Shown one piece after another: positions 1-8,825 of a stretch of DNA of 49,038 bases. The notes under the pieces were generated by a model. That model had not been told where the DNA came from. It did no database searches and was given only the letters and a program-made list of their open reading frames with translations. Origin of the DNA: an uncultured Flavobacteriales bacterium. Lineage in GTDB: Bacteria > Bacteroidota > Bacteroidia > Flavobacteriales_D > Crocinitomicaceae. The translations under genes and the position numbers were made by a program. Positions within the stretch are counted from its first letter, which is position 1. Each line of letters opens with the position of its first letter. Location: assembly GCA_903823565.1 (NCBI GenBank), contig CAIJTF010000090.1, forward strand, positions 1 to 49,038. The letters run 5' to 3'.

Positions 1-131
1 CCTGTGAATAACCAAGGACTCTGACCGTTCAAAGATTTATGAGGATGATTTTTATTGTATTCCACCTGCCATTCGAAGGCTAATGCATTTACTTCTTGAA
101 TTGATTGACCTCCTCCCATTATTTGGAGCTT
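1..131 (-). mobile_element. IS3-family transposase fragment (integrase C-terminal part)
   Basis: Read on the minus strand, this stretch encodes a peptide containing FEWQVEYNKNHPHKSLNGQS. That is the W..YN..(R/H)PH.SL....P signature near the C-terminus of IS3/IS150-type DDE transposases (rve_3 region). The reading frame runs off the window edge. Toward its N-terminal side it is stopped by TAA at 132-134, so the catalytic DDE core that should precede it is missing. I infer a truncated relic left after insertion and decay, rather than an active element; the remaining C-terminal codons may lie outside the window. No inverted-repeat end could be defined between 132 and 218. Confidence 0.72.
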
Positions 132-218
132 TTAGAACTAGTGCATACAGGTGAATGGAATAAAGACGTCCAAACACCTCACCCTTAAAATACGGCCTAT
201 CAAATCCATAAAATACTC

Positions 219-1943
219 TTAACGCTCATATATATCGTCTTTTCGTAGGCCTTCAAGATACAGCCATATTTCATGCTCGAATAGCAGCAACTTTATATCG
301 GTGTAAGCCAGTTCTTTTTCGTTTTTATTTAATTTCTCTTGACCTGTTGAATAAACACTCGCAAAAAACTTCCTATCAAGAAATAAATTGTCCAGATTTG
401 AACCCGACTCCAAACTGTTTATCGTAACGAAATGTTTTCTTAATTGTGGAAAGTAAAACCAACAGATTTCTTTCACAACATTTTCAACAGAATCCCTATA
501 TATAGGAGCTAAACCAAGGATTCTTGTTTCTGATAGTTTACGGTTTTTATCGAAGAAAAAATCTTCCTTGATTCGAAACCCAATGATCTCTCCGTTAAAC
601 GAATTTAATCGATCCTCCTCTGATACCTTTGAAAATTGGGAATTATCGTAACTTATAACGTCCTTTTTTGACAATGCACTTTTAATGGCTTCAACCATTC
701 TTGAAGCAGGAAGATTGTTTTGATCAAAAAGTAATTCTCTGTACTGGCGACTACTAAAAATAAAATCCCTTTGCTGTACTAGAGTATAAATTCTACAACC
801 ATCCTTGTCGAGCCCTGGCGATGGATTTAATTCCTTTTGAACAAAGGTAATTAAGTCATTCGAAGACGTTTTAGGGATTACCTGTTCGAAATCCAAATAA
901 CCATGGTACAATCTTTTAACCAGAATTGAATTGGGGTCTTTTTCATCAAAAATTGTCCAATAACCAATTCTACAATTATTTCTCATTTCACCTTTAACCA
1001 CTTGAATCTTCTGATTGTTTACCCTAGTAAAAACATTAAAAGGCCCTTCTAGCAGTCCATTTCTGGTATAATATTCAATGATTTTTCCATTCAACTCAAC
1101 TTCATTATAGACTAAATTTCCATAGGAAACCGTAAGGGATTTATTGGAGGAAAGGGGTGTTGATAGCAAAATATCATCCTGAATTTTGCGCTTTACGATA
1201 TTATTTTGACTAAACGTTGAATCCCTGACACCAACACCAACCTCAACCAATCGAAAACCAACATCGGCATACCCTTCATCAGCATAGCATGGAAACTGAG
1301 AAGCTATTTTAACTGGATCAGCCAATGAAACCCTAAAGGATTTACCAATCACACATTTTCTTTTCTTTATTTTGGCATCGGTATTTTTATGTTGATAAAA
1401 ATAACCCAATGGAAATTCACCTTTTTTGTAAAAAAGCAATGATGACTCATCGTATGAATTTAAGGTCCAATCCAAAAGAAAATCGTCAGAAAAAGTCTTT
1501 TTTTCCTCGTTCATACTAATCCACTCTACTAAGATTGGTAGACGATACTTAAACTTATTATTTTTTTGAATCGCCGTATACCAACGAGCAAAATTACAAG
1601 CGTTATCCATGGATACTCCAATAACAGGTTGACTATCAAACTCATTAGAACTTAAATATTTTGCGGTAAGTTTTTCCTGGTTATCAATTTTAGGCAATTG
1701 ACTTAAGTAAAAGCTGTAGAGGGAGTCTTTTTTAATGCTGTTTAGGTATTGTTTATATTGCTTCAGAGTAATTTGATTACTTATTCTAAAGGATCCAAGT
1801 TCGTGAACACTACTATCTGAGGGTACGCCTAATTTTTGAGCAAAGTTTAGGCTTTTTGATTTTATGTTGAAAAATTGTAATTTTTGTGCATTAGCAATCG
1901 GAATAAGCGCAATTGTTACGAGAAGGTAAAAAAATCTATCCAT
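219..1943 (-). CDS. Secreted FGE-sulfatase-fold protein with YwqK-like repeats
   Basis: The protein has 574 residues from the ATG at 1943. A TTG five codons upstream is also open, but the ATG places a clean signal peptide (MDRFFYLLVTIALIPIANAQ) at the start. Residues about 45-235 follow the degenerate formylglycine-generating-enzyme/SUMF1 pattern seen in GldJ/GldK-like proteins: 'Q.TL.QYKQYL', 'PVIGVSMDNACNFARWY', 'YRLP...EW', and a closing 'ADVGFRLV'. The catalytic cysteine pair of true FGE is not evident, so a structural or binding role is likelier than enzyme activity. Residues about 265-350 resemble YwqK/MORN-like repeats ('NGKIIEYYTRNGLLEGPF', 'IGYWTIFDE'). The C-terminal 200 residues are not recognised. 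Predicted periplasmic or outer-membrane associated. It lies next to an IS3 remnant. Confidence 0.66.
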   Translation of the reverse strand: MDRFFYLLVTIALIPIANAQKLQFFNIKSKSLNFAQKLGVPSDSSVHELGSFRISNQITLKQYKQYLNSIKKDSLYSFYLSQLPKIDNQEKLTAKYLSSNEFDSQPVIGVSMDNACNFARWYTAIQKNNKFKYRLPILVEWISMNEEKKTFSDDFLLDWTLNSYDESSLLFYKKGEFPLGYFYQHKNTDAKIKKRKCVIGKSFRVSLADPVKIASQFPCYADEGYADVGFRLVEVGVGVRDSTFSQNNIVKRKIQDDILLSTPLSSNKSLTVSYGNLVYNEVELNGKIIEYYTRNGLLEGPFNVFTRVNNQKIQVVKGEMRNNCRIGYWTIFDEKDPNSILVKRLYHGYLDFEQVIPKTSSNDLITFVQKELNPSPGLDKDGCRIYTLVQQRDFIFSSRQYRELLFDQNNLPASRMVEAIKSALSKKDVISYDNSQFSKVSEEDRLNSFNGEIIGFRIKEDFFFDKNRKLSETRILGLAPIYRDSVENVVKEICWFYFPQLRKHFVTINSLESGSNLDNLFLDRKFFASVYSTGQEKLNKNEKELAYTDIKLLLFEHEIWLYLEGLRKDDIYER

Positions 1944-2054
1944 AAAAAAGAATTTCAAGAGTGGTTAATACGTATAAATGGTTGGAGAACCTGCTCCCAA
2001 ATTACTAATTTCGCATGTAGAAAACTAAAAAATAACGATTCGTTAAATTAATTT

Positions 2055-3062
2055 ATGCTGCTTCGATGTATTGTTATTTTAATATTTTGCGCCTTCCTCG
2101 GGTCCTGCTCCTCGGATCCAAAACATGAAATATCCTTTTACTATTGGAAGCAGGACTTTTCATTGAATGCAGATCAACAATTGTTAGTTAAATCTAATCA
2201 CGTAAAAAAACTTTATGTTAAATTCTTTGATGTCATTTGGGATACGCAGACAGAATCAGCCATTCCAGTTTCAAAATTAGAAATTAAGGAAAAGCCAGAG
2301 GCCCTCAAAGTAATCCCCTGTGTTTTTATTGAAAACCAAGTGTTTAAGAACTCCAAGAATGATATTCTGCCTAAAAAAGTATTGGAGTTAATCACAAAAA
2401 TTGCCCGCGTAAATTCCCTTGAAATTAATGAGATTCAGTTAGATTGTGATTGGACTGATGCTACGCGTCAAGCTTATTTCAATTTTTTGATCCGTTTAAA
2501 AAATCTTGCTGCAAATAAACAAACCATAACCTCCACCATACGATTACACCAATTCAAATATCCAAAAAAAACAGGTATCCCCCCTGTTTCAAAAGCTGTT
2601 TTGATGTGTTATAACATGAATGAAATTAAGGATGATAAAACCATAAACTCAATTATTTCAGAAAAAACCCTTAAAAATTACATTGATCAAACCGAGGCAT
2701 ATCCCTTACCATTGGATCTTGCGCTTCCCACTTACCATTGGGGTTTGGTATTTAGAATGGGAAAACTATCAATCATTGTAAATGACATCGATAAAGAGTC
2801 CATTAAATCGGTAGCATTTAGAAGGTTAAATGAAAATCAGTTTCAGGCTGATTCCAATTTTTACTACAATAACACCTATTTTTGTAAGGATGATATATTA
2901 CGTATTGAAGAATCGAAGCCTGAAACCTTACAGCGTTGCGCGGATATTTTAAAAAATTCACCCCATCATTTCAATGAGGTTATTTTTTATCATTTAAGTT
3001 CCAATTCAATCAAAAACTATGAAAAAAATTTCTTTTCTGACCTTATTGCTCGTATCCGTTAG
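2055..3062 (+). CDS. Conserved lipoprotein, TIM-barrel-like (DUF3142-like)
   Basis: The product has 335 residues and starts with a lipoprotein signal whose lipobox is FLGSC (Cys about 18). The body carries blocks I associate with a Bacteroidota family that looks like a glycoside-hydrolase-type barrel: 'KKLYVKFFDVIWD', 'EIQLDCDWTDATRQAYF', 'TSTIRLHQ', 'PPVSKAVLMCYNM' and 'LDLALPTYHWG'. The strand-final acidic residues (LDCDW) fit a barrel with a ligand or sugar site, but no activity can be assigned. The last 44 nt overlap the start of the next gene in another frame, so the two are probably translated as a pair. Acts at the membrane/periplasm by its lipid anchor. Family assignment is from memory of motif order, not from a search. 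Confidence 0.68.
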   Translation: MLLRCIVILIFCAFLGSCSSDPKHEISFYYWKQDFSLNADQQLLVKSNHVKKLYVKFFDVIWDTQTESAIPVSKLEIKEKPEALKVIPCVFIENQVFKNSKNDILPKKVLELITKIARVNSLEINEIQLDCDWTDATRQAYFNFLIRLKNLAANKQTITSTIRLHQFKYPKKTGIPPVSKAVLMCYNMNEIKDDKTINSIISEKTLKNYIDQTEAYPLPLDLALPTYHWGLVFRMGKLSIIVNDIDKESIKSVAFRRLNENQFQADSNFYYNNTYFCKDDILRIEESKPETLQRCADILKNSPHHFNEVIFYHLSSNSIKNYEKNFFSDLIARIR

Positions 3063-5433
3063 TCTTTTGATTCCAAAATATGGAAAAAACTGTGGGGGCA
3101 ATTATATGTATTACAACATGTTGTTTGATCGAGATTTAGTTTTCTCCGATGGTAAGGCACTTTCAAGTTATAATTTGTGGAATTATAACTCTAGTTTGTA
3201 TGGTTCTTATTCAATCCAATTACAAAATGCTACCGAATGGGCCGAATTTCTAGAAAACAAATACGTATCAGCAGATTTAATCCCTATCATTTACCGTGAA
3301 ACGTCTTTTACTACGTTTGCAAAAGAGACGAAAAACTTGAGAAGTAATCGTATTTCAGAAAAGGATATTTCAATGAAAGAAACGCTTTTTATCAATTACC
3401 TAGAACTTGCTTTAGCGGTTGAAAAGCACCTAAAAGGATATGAAGCCGACCCATGGGGATATGGCGAAGAAGAAATTAAAAAAGATCCGCTTGAGTATAC
3501 TCGATTGGTCGATAAAGCTAATCAAATGTTAGCTGTCAATCAACACACTATGATCAAGGAGCGTATTGGATTTCAATTGATAAAATTACATAGATACGAG
3601 GAAAATTATCGAGAAGTGCTTACTATATTTGAAAATAATTTTTCAAATACTAATTCATTTATTGGCTATTGGGCAATGGATCATTATGCTGGTGCATTGA
3701 GTAAATTGGGAAGAAAAGCAGAGGCAAACTACTTTTTCTCAAAAGTATATGTAAACTCGCCTAGCAGAAGAGTAAGCGCATACTCGAGTATAAAAATCAA
3801 TTCTGAAAAAGAAATGGATGATGTCAAGAAAATTTGTTCCACGACGGATGAAAAATTGGCGCTTCATTTCATACGTGGGGTTGAAACCAAAGTGCTGTCT
3901 CTTGGTGATATCGAGTACATTATTAACAATGGAGGAAATCACGAGTATGCCCGAGTCTTGATGAGTTATGAAATCAACAAGCTAGAGAGGATATTACTTA
4001 AATATCCAAGTCCGTATTTTGAGGATAATAAGAACGAAACGAAAGAAGCTTTAATTTACCTAAAACAGCTTATAGAACTTAATAATAAAATAATAGCTGT
4101 AGACGACGCATCTAAATACTGGCACTTAAGCCTGGCTTACTTATATTATTTAAACAACGACTACACAAATTCCAAAAACATATTGGAAAATCACATTCCC
4201 AACTCAGCGGATTTAAAAATCCAACATACCGTACTAGAAATTCTTAATTACATAGCATCCAAAGAGGAATTAACCGTTATGGATGAAAATATTTTAGGTC
4301 ATAAACTTTACGAAATCAACAAAAACAAAGAAACCATTTCTTCCATCACTACGAGTAAAAAATATCCCGATGTGCAACCTGATTATTATGTAGAAAATTA
4401 TCGAAAAGGCTATGAGGATTATAACACCATTAATGAATATATTTTCAAATTGATCTATTCAAAAGTGAAAAATAAAAATGCATTTAAAGAACTAATATTC
4501 AATGGAAATACAATTCAGTATGATTTATTTAGACGAGATTTTCCAAAATGGAATGAAGTTGAACAAGAAGGAAAAAAGTTATCTATTGAGTATCTTGATC
4601 AATTATTAGCGGCCTTTGAAACGACCGAAAAAACAAAATTGACGGATTTTGCAGCTAGGTATTATTTTGAATTTAAAAAGAACTATGACTTCAATTACGA
4701 AGGTTATTACGGTGTTGGAAATGTTTATTTCAATTTGGAAGCATACTACGATATAAAATATGTTCTTCTGGAAATGAAAGCAACCTTATTGATGCGAAAT
4801 CCAAATAGATTGAAAGAGGCAATAGTAATCTTTGAACAACTCCCAGAAGCATTCAATAATGCATCAAATATGTATAAAAATCCATTCGAAATGAGTGCTC
4901 GAAATATTCGTTTTAATGAAGGGACAGATGTTCAATCTATTCTGGAAGAAAATTCATTTACAAAACTCAAATTAGCAAAACAACTTCTCGTCCATTTTGA
5001 GAAAGCTAACGCGACTAATTCGGCATTAGATTACTTTCATTTAGGTGTCGCCTACTACAACATTTCCTATTACAGTAATATGTGGGGTTTTCTTGCATAC
5101 TATAGATGCACATTCGAACCAAACGGATTTGTTGATAATTCAATCGCTTTAAAATTTCTTGATAAGGCCTTAGCCATTGGGCTGAAAAACCGCGAATTAG
5201 AGGCAAAAGCTCATTTCATGGGGGCACGTTGCGAACAAAATTTATTCACACAACGCTACGGAAGTATTGGAGGCAATACAGAGAATGGACGTTATTTTGA
5301 TGACTTTATGACAGAAATTAACCAAGCTGGATTTCAAAAGAATTTTGCGACCTTGAAAAAATCATATTCAAATTCTGAATTTTACAAGGATATAATATCT
5401 GAGTGCAGCTACTTCCGTTACTATCAGAATTAG
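3019..5433 (+). CDS. Secreted TPR-like protein, partner of the upstream lipoprotein
   Basis: The protein has 804 residues with an N-terminal signal peptide (MKKISFLTLLLVSVSLLIP), followed by a Cys-Gly-Gly start of the mature part ('KNCGGNYMYYNMLFDRDL'). The rest is helical with TPR-like blocks, for example 'YWHLSLAYLYYLNNDYTNSKNIL', 'YDIKYVLLEMKATLLMRNPNRLKEAIVIFEQL' and 'SALDYFHLGVAYYNISYY'. That suggests a solenoid for protein contacts in the periplasm or at the cell surface. No catalytic motif is seen. The start lies 44 nt inside the preceding lipoprotein gene, so the two are likely one transcription and translation unit. I recall similar lipoprotein/TPR pairs in other Bacteroidota, but their role is unknown to me. 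Confidence 0.72.
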   Translation: MKKISFLTLLLVSVSLLIPKYGKNCGGNYMYYNMLFDRDLVFSDGKALSSYNLWNYNSSLYGSYSIQLQNATEWAEFLENKYVSADLIPIIYRETSFTTFAKETKNLRSNRISEKDISMKETLFINYLELALAVEKHLKGYEADPWGYGEEEIKKDPLEYTRLVDKANQMLAVNQHTMIKERIGFQLIKLHRYEENYREVLTIFENNFSNTNSFIGYWAMDHYAGALSKLGRKAEANYFFSKVYVNSPSRRVSAYSSIKINSEKEMDDVKKICSTTDEKLALHFIRGVETKVLSLGDIEYIINNGGNHEYARVLMSYEINKLERILLKYPSPYFEDNKNETKEALIYLKQLIELNNKIIAVDDASKYWHLSLAYLYYLNNDYTNSKNILENHIPNSADLKIQHTVLEILNYIASKEELTVMDENILGHKLYEINKNKETISSITTSKKYPDVQPDYYVENYRKGYEDYNTINEYIFKLIYSKVKNKNAFKELIFNGNTIQYDLFRRDFPKWNEVEQEGKKLSIEYLDQLLAAFETTEKTKLTDFAARYYFEFKKNYDFNYEGYYGVGNVYFNLEAYYDIKYVLLEMKATLLMRNPNRLKEAIVIFEQLPEAFNNASNMYKNPFEMSARNIRFNEGTDVQSILEENSFTKLKLAKQLLVHFEKANATNSALDYFHLGVAYYNISYYSNMWGFLAYYRCTFEPNGFVDNSIALKFLDKALAIGLKNRELEAKAHFMGARCEQNLFTQRYGSIGGNTENGRYFDDFMTEINQAGFQKNFATLKKSYSNSEFYKDIISECSYFRYYQN

Positions 5434-5686
5434 ATTGAGTAGAAAAATGGTAATACGCCTACTCTAACCTTTGCATGAACAATAAATTCTTTATAGGCTG
5501 GTAGAAATCTTTACAGAGGATTCCTTGTAACGAGGTGCTTAATGGTTCTATATAATATTAATCTAGAGACTATGGGAAAATGTGTCATTGAAATAAGAAC
5601 ATTAATCATTTGATTATTCGATATTTGAACTAGTATTATTACACTTAATTAAGTAGTTTTACCCGTCCAATAAATAAATTTACCAG

Positions 5687-6055
5687 ATGAAAACTAATAA
5701 AACCATTGCTTGGGTCCTAACAGGACTAATCTCTCTCGTATTTCTCGGAAGCGCCGTTGGTAAATTCATGGCTAATGAAGAAGCCTTAAAAATGGCAGGA
5801 ACTTTTGGCATTGACGCTAGAACCTATTTAATGATTGGTGTGATTGAATTAATTTGCTTACTGCTTTTTATTATTCCACGAACTGGTATCTTAGGCACCC
5901 TCCTATTAGCTGCGTACATGGGTGGAGCCATTGCTACACACCTGGAACATGGAGAATCCATCATCGCCCCGTGTATTGTACAAACCGTTTTGTTTTTGGT
6001 CGCATTCTATCGTTTTCCTGACCTACGAAGCCTGCTATTTAATTCCAAGAAGTGA
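5687..6055 (+). CDS. DoxX-like integral membrane protein
   Basis: The product has 122 residues with four predicted membrane helices: about 8-28, 45-65, 70-88 and 96-112. The pattern fits the DoxX-like family (PF13564-type): 'FLGSAVGKF' in the first helix, an acidic residue in 'IGVIELICLLLFIIPRTGILGTLLLAAYMGGAIATHL', and a final helix ending in basic residues. Members are small inner-membrane proteins whose substrate is mostly unknown; some are linked to quinone or thiol redox. The stop overlaps the GTG start of the next gene by 4 nt (GTGA), indicating translational coupling. About 250 nt without a recognised gene lie upstream, which probably holds the promoter. Confidence 0.85.
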   Translation: MKTNKTIAWVLTGLISLVFLGSAVGKFMANEEALKMAGTFGIDARTYLMIGVIELICLLLFIIPRTGILGTLLLAAYMGGAIATHLEHGESIIAPCIVQTVLFLVAFYRFPDLRSLLFNSKK

Positions 6056-6291
6056 GTTCTTGCCCACTGAATACCGACAGCACACTTAAACAAGATTACG
6101 ATCGTAACATAGCATCTATGGATCAACAACTTTTATCCATAGGATTAGCACGTCCAGCGCTGAGATGCTTGTGTGACCACGGTATTTTCTCGCTCGAAGA
6201 TTTAAATCAACTAACCGTTGAGAAACTATCATCATGGCATGGAATCGGACCAAAAGCCATGCAATTACTCATACCCTATCTCAAAAAATGA
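6052..6291 (+). CDS. Small RpoA C-terminal-domain-like HhH protein
   Basis: The product has 79 residues and starts at GTG 6052, overlapping the DoxX stop (GTGA). An ATG at codon 23 (6118) is an alternative start that would keep the whole domain. The C-terminal 55 residues match the alpha-CTD/helix-hairpin-helix type: 'IGLARPALRCLCDHGIFSLEDL', 'LTVEKLSSWHGIGPKAMQLL'. In RNA polymerase alpha this fold contacts DNA and activators. Small free-standing relatives in Bacteroidota are annotated only as DNA-binding or hypothetical. It could bind nucleic acid, but no regulator role is shown. Coupling to a membrane protein gives no functional hint. Confidence 0.72.
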   Translation: MSSCPLNTDSTLKQDYDRNIASMDQQLLSIGLARPALRCLCDHGIFSLEDLNQLTVEKLSSWHGIGPKAMQLLIPYLKK

Positions 6292-6331
6292 ACGATAAGA
6301 ATGATTAATTTTCTTTTCATATTTTTATCGC

Positions 6332-6685
6332 ATGATCCATTGGAATACCCCCACACCGCCAGAAGCGCCTTTCTTTGCTTCCATTTTTAATTATTACTTG
6401 TCGGATGATCTTGAGGGTTACGCCGAATATGATGAAAAGACGCTCGAATTGGTAAAAACTTATCCGGGCTACCTCGGGTATGAAAGCCTCAAGCATGACG
6501 GACGAGGTATGTTTATCAGTTATTGGAAGGATATGGATTCCATCAAGGCTTGGGGATTGCATCCATTACATCTAGAGGCAAAGGCCAATGGAATGAAGCA
6601 CTGGTATAAATCGTATACGAGTATGATTGCATGGGTCCAACAAAAAAGCGAGAAAAGAATGGTTCTATCCAATGATTTGGGATAA
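6332..6685 (+). CDS. Antibiotic-biosynthesis-monooxygenase-fold (ABM) protein
   Basis: The product has 117 residues. It fits a dimeric alpha/beta-barrel ABM protein: 'APFFASIFNYYLSDDLEGYAEYDEKTLELVKTYPGYLGYES', then 'ISYWKDMDSIKAW..HPLHLEAKANGMKHWY' with the characteristic H..A...G...WY helix and a final strand 'YTSMIAWVQQ'. Such proteins are cytosolic, and some are cofactor-free monooxygenases or heme-degrading enzymes, but the substrate cannot be read from sequence. The gene starts 40 nt after the RpoA-CTD-like gene on the same strand and may belong to its transcript. A second dimeric-barrel protein of this kind lies at 17751-18080. Confidence 0.8.
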   Translation: MIHWNTPTPPEAPFFASIFNYYLSDDLEGYAEYDEKTLELVKTYPGYLGYESLKHDGRGMFISYWKDMDSIKAWGLHPLHLEAKANGMKHWYKSYTSMIAWVQQKSEKRMVLSNDLG

Positions 6686-6689
6686 TCCT

Positions 6690-6697
6690 TATTTTTG
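6690..6697 (+). promoter_or_regulatory. Possible -7 element (TATTTTTG) for the 6711 gene
   Basis: The octamer fits the Bacteroidota -7 consensus TAnnTTTG and ends 13 nt before the ATG. No well-spaced TTTG (-33) is present; the nearest is only 10 nt upstream. The assignment rests on one box and is weak. Confidence 0.3.
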
Positions 6698-6710
6698 AAA
6701 AAATTAAATT

Positions 6711-7205
6711 ATGAAATTTCTTTTATTGTTTCTGCCCATGGTTCTAATTGCTCCTCTGATTAAATTACCAAAAGGGAGTTCAACATCTCCGAAAGAGGAT
6801 AATATTTCTAAAGAACTTAATTTGTCCAAATCGATTTCAACACCTCTCGAAAAAACATTTACAAAATCACATTCGTACGTTGGAGAAGGGACATATATCG
6901 ATGAAAACGCAGGTTCGGTTGATGATTCTCCTTACATTTTGTATTATTCAAATCTACCAGGTGCAAACCGCCCCAGCATAGAAGTTGAATTTACAGATGG
7001 TACTGAGCTATATTTTAATGCCATTGGTGAAGGCGATTACCCTTGGATAATTTTAAACGAAGACATGGAGGAGATTGGGACCATGAAATTAGTATTCTCA
7101 AGTAACAAACTGGAGGGGAACATACGAATACGAAAAAATGAAAATGCCGCCAATTACTCGCGTCCATTGGCCCTTTTACAAGGAAATATTTGGTGGATTC
7201 CTTAA
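6711..7205 (+). CDS. Secreted protein of unknown function
   Basis: The product has 164 residues with an N-terminal hydrophobic signal (MKFLLLFLPMVLIAPLI), then a Ser/Lys-rich linker to about residue 55 and a beta-rich domain containing 'SYVGEGTYIDENAGSVDD', 'RPSIEVEFTDGTELYFNAIGEGDYPWIIL' and 'GTMKLVFSSNKLEGNIRI'. I do not recognise the family. No lipobox, catalytic motif or sorting tail is visible, so it is probably a periplasmic protein. It is preceded by a possible -7 box and followed by a 325-nt stretch without a convincing gene. Confidence 0.55.
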   Translation: MKFLLLFLPMVLIAPLIKLPKGSSTSPKEDNISKELNLSKSISTPLEKTFTKSHSYVGEGTYIDENAGSVDDSPYILYYSNLPGANRPSIEVEFTDGTELYFNAIGEGDYPWIILNEDMEEIGTMKLVFSSNKLEGNIRIRKNENAANYSRPLALLQGNIWWIP

Positions 7206-7530
7206 AAACTTATACCGTAAGACTGCCATTAAATCAAATACCCTATTAGTATTCATTTTAATTGCATCTTTTGCATTTTCTCTGAAGGAAACGACAACAT
7301 CCAATTCGTACATTGAAGTAAATGGTTTCTGCCTAGGTATGTAGAGAGCTATTGAAACCATTTCGAGTTATTAATTACAAGATGACTTTAGCAGGTTCAT
7401 TGCATTATCATTTTTCCATTTGCCCTAAATTATTATTCCGTTCGCCATTCATTCGAAATTAAAATGTAACCAAGACCATTCTTAACCTTATTTGAGTATA
7501 TGAAAAAACGACTACCTAAATTTTTTTGTG
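7206..7530 (+). other. Intergenic stretch with a start-less hydrophobic frame
   Basis: No complete gene is supported here. One frame (about 7225-7344) reads as a signal-like hydrophobic peptide ending in 'LLVFILIASFAFS' and a short polar tail. It lacks its own ATG, GTG or TTG at a sensible place, and its only start lies inside the preceding gene. It could be a decayed small secreted protein. The rest up to 7530 shows no hairpin or clear promoter box, only AT-rich sequence. Confidence 0.3.
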
Positions 7531-8517
7531 ATGAATACAAAAGTAGTTTTCGTTTCTATGCTATTGATTGCCAACGGTTTTTATGCCCAAGTTCTTGAGC
7601 AAAGAATTACCGAATCAAATCAGTTAAATGCTCCCGTTTATATCCGTATTGAACCATTAGCTGAAAAATCAGAAAATTATCAAACGCTTTCCGAGAAAGA
7701 ATATGTTATCAGTTTTTGTCAACAATATGCACCCGAGTATGTATCATTGATTCAATCAAGTTACTCTTCTCCAAATGATTGGAGTAGAACGGTCAATGGA
7801 GTTGAACAAACCAATTATTTTAACCCACAGAACAGAGAGGAAATAATAACTGAATTTGAAACCATCATCCATGAAACAACCCATCACAAGAATTCGTACA
7901 GCGGATTTCTAATTGAACCAACCATATATTTAGTTCTTTCTGAACAAGAAAGGCAAATTTCTAATAATTTTTTTAAATCTGATTTGATCGATAAGGTAAT
8001 AAGCTTGGAAGCACAGAATAAAATATTCCGCTATAAAACATATGTTTCCAAACAATCTGGAGTTAAGGCCAATGTTGATGGAATCGTTGGTCTTATGGAT
8101 GAGTATTCCGCCTATCAAAATGGGTGCACAGCAGCGTTGATTGCATACGATAATGCATTAAAAAATAAAGACACGACATTGGCTATCACGTTTTTAAAAT
8201 CTGCCATGGCGACACATTTTGCCTATTATGAATTCAATATTTTCATTGGGGCTTACGTACAATATGCCCGACTTTACAACCCAGTAGTTCATCAACAAAT
8301 TTTAAAATTAAATACGTTAAAACGGGCCTATTCGTTGAATACGCAACGATTTTTAAATTCATTGCAAATCATACAATCAGCCTCTACCCGTTTGAAAGGA
8401 AATTATCGATCCGTAAAATATACTGCTGACTGGTACAACAATACGTACGTAGACTTCGCGAAGGAGTATATGAAAAATTTTGACTCTGATTTACAGGCTC
8501 TCAAATCCAATCTTTAG
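7531..8517 (+). CDS. Secreted zincin-like protein with HETTH motif
   Basis: The protein has 328 residues from the ATG at 7531 (a GTG directly in front is also open). The signal peptide is MNTKVVFVSMLLIANGFYAQ. The sequence contains 'ETIIHETTHHKNSY', an HExxH zinc-metallopeptidase motif (H114, E115, H118), and a later 'GLMDEYSAY' (E191) that could supply the third ligand as in gluzincins. The region after residue 200 is helical. I do not recognise a named peptidase family, so the activity is inferred from the motif and the export signal. There is no T9SS tail, so a periplasmic location or classical export is expected. It stands alone with no obvious operon partner. Confidence 0.62.
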   Translation: MNTKVVFVSMLLIANGFYAQVLEQRITESNQLNAPVYIRIEPLAEKSENYQTLSEKEYVISFCQQYAPEYVSLIQSSYSSPNDWSRTVNGVEQTNYFNPQNREEIITEFETIIHETTHHKNSYSGFLIEPTIYLVLSEQERQISNNFFKSDLIDKVISLEAQNKIFRYKTYVSKQSGVKANVDGIVGLMDEYSAYQNGCTAALIAYDNALKNKDTTLAITFLKSAMATHFAYYEFNIFIGAYVQYARLYNPVVHQQILKLNTLKRAYSLNTQRFLNSLQIIQSASTRLKGNYRSVKYTADWYNNTYVDFAKEYMKNFDSDLQALKSNL

Positions 8518-8825
8518 TTGCTTTTGGTCGCCAAAATATACTTCAGGAAAATTAATGTTGATACGGTCATTACGTTTAAAATTGCATTCAACTGTAGAAC
8601 TTTACTTATTAAATGCCATAGGTCAGGAGACGGGTAATGCTATGATTATTAGTGAATCGGAAAACAGCACCAGTATACGTCAAGACATCGATCGCATGCT
8701 AAATAAATCCCATAATAAGGTAAGCATTTCCCCACTTGACCATAAAAATAAAGAACCAGAAATTGAATTCCAAAAAATCAAACTAAGCTATTCGATTTAC
8801 GCCAAGTTTTCGATAAATTCGTGCT
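8518..8825 (+). other. Stretch without a supported gene
   Basis: A frame from about 8555 is open through this region but runs on across the signal-peptide start of the next gene. Its middle part ('VELYLLNAIGQETGNAMII') faintly recalls a T9SS-tail strand pattern, which might be a relic of a decayed secreted protein. No promoter, hairpin or repeat stands out. I do not call a gene here. Confidence 0.3.

Noticed and set aside
7138..7344. Open frame with a hydrophobic end
   Set aside because: Its only start is inside the 6711-7205 gene and the hydrophobic part lacks its own start codon.
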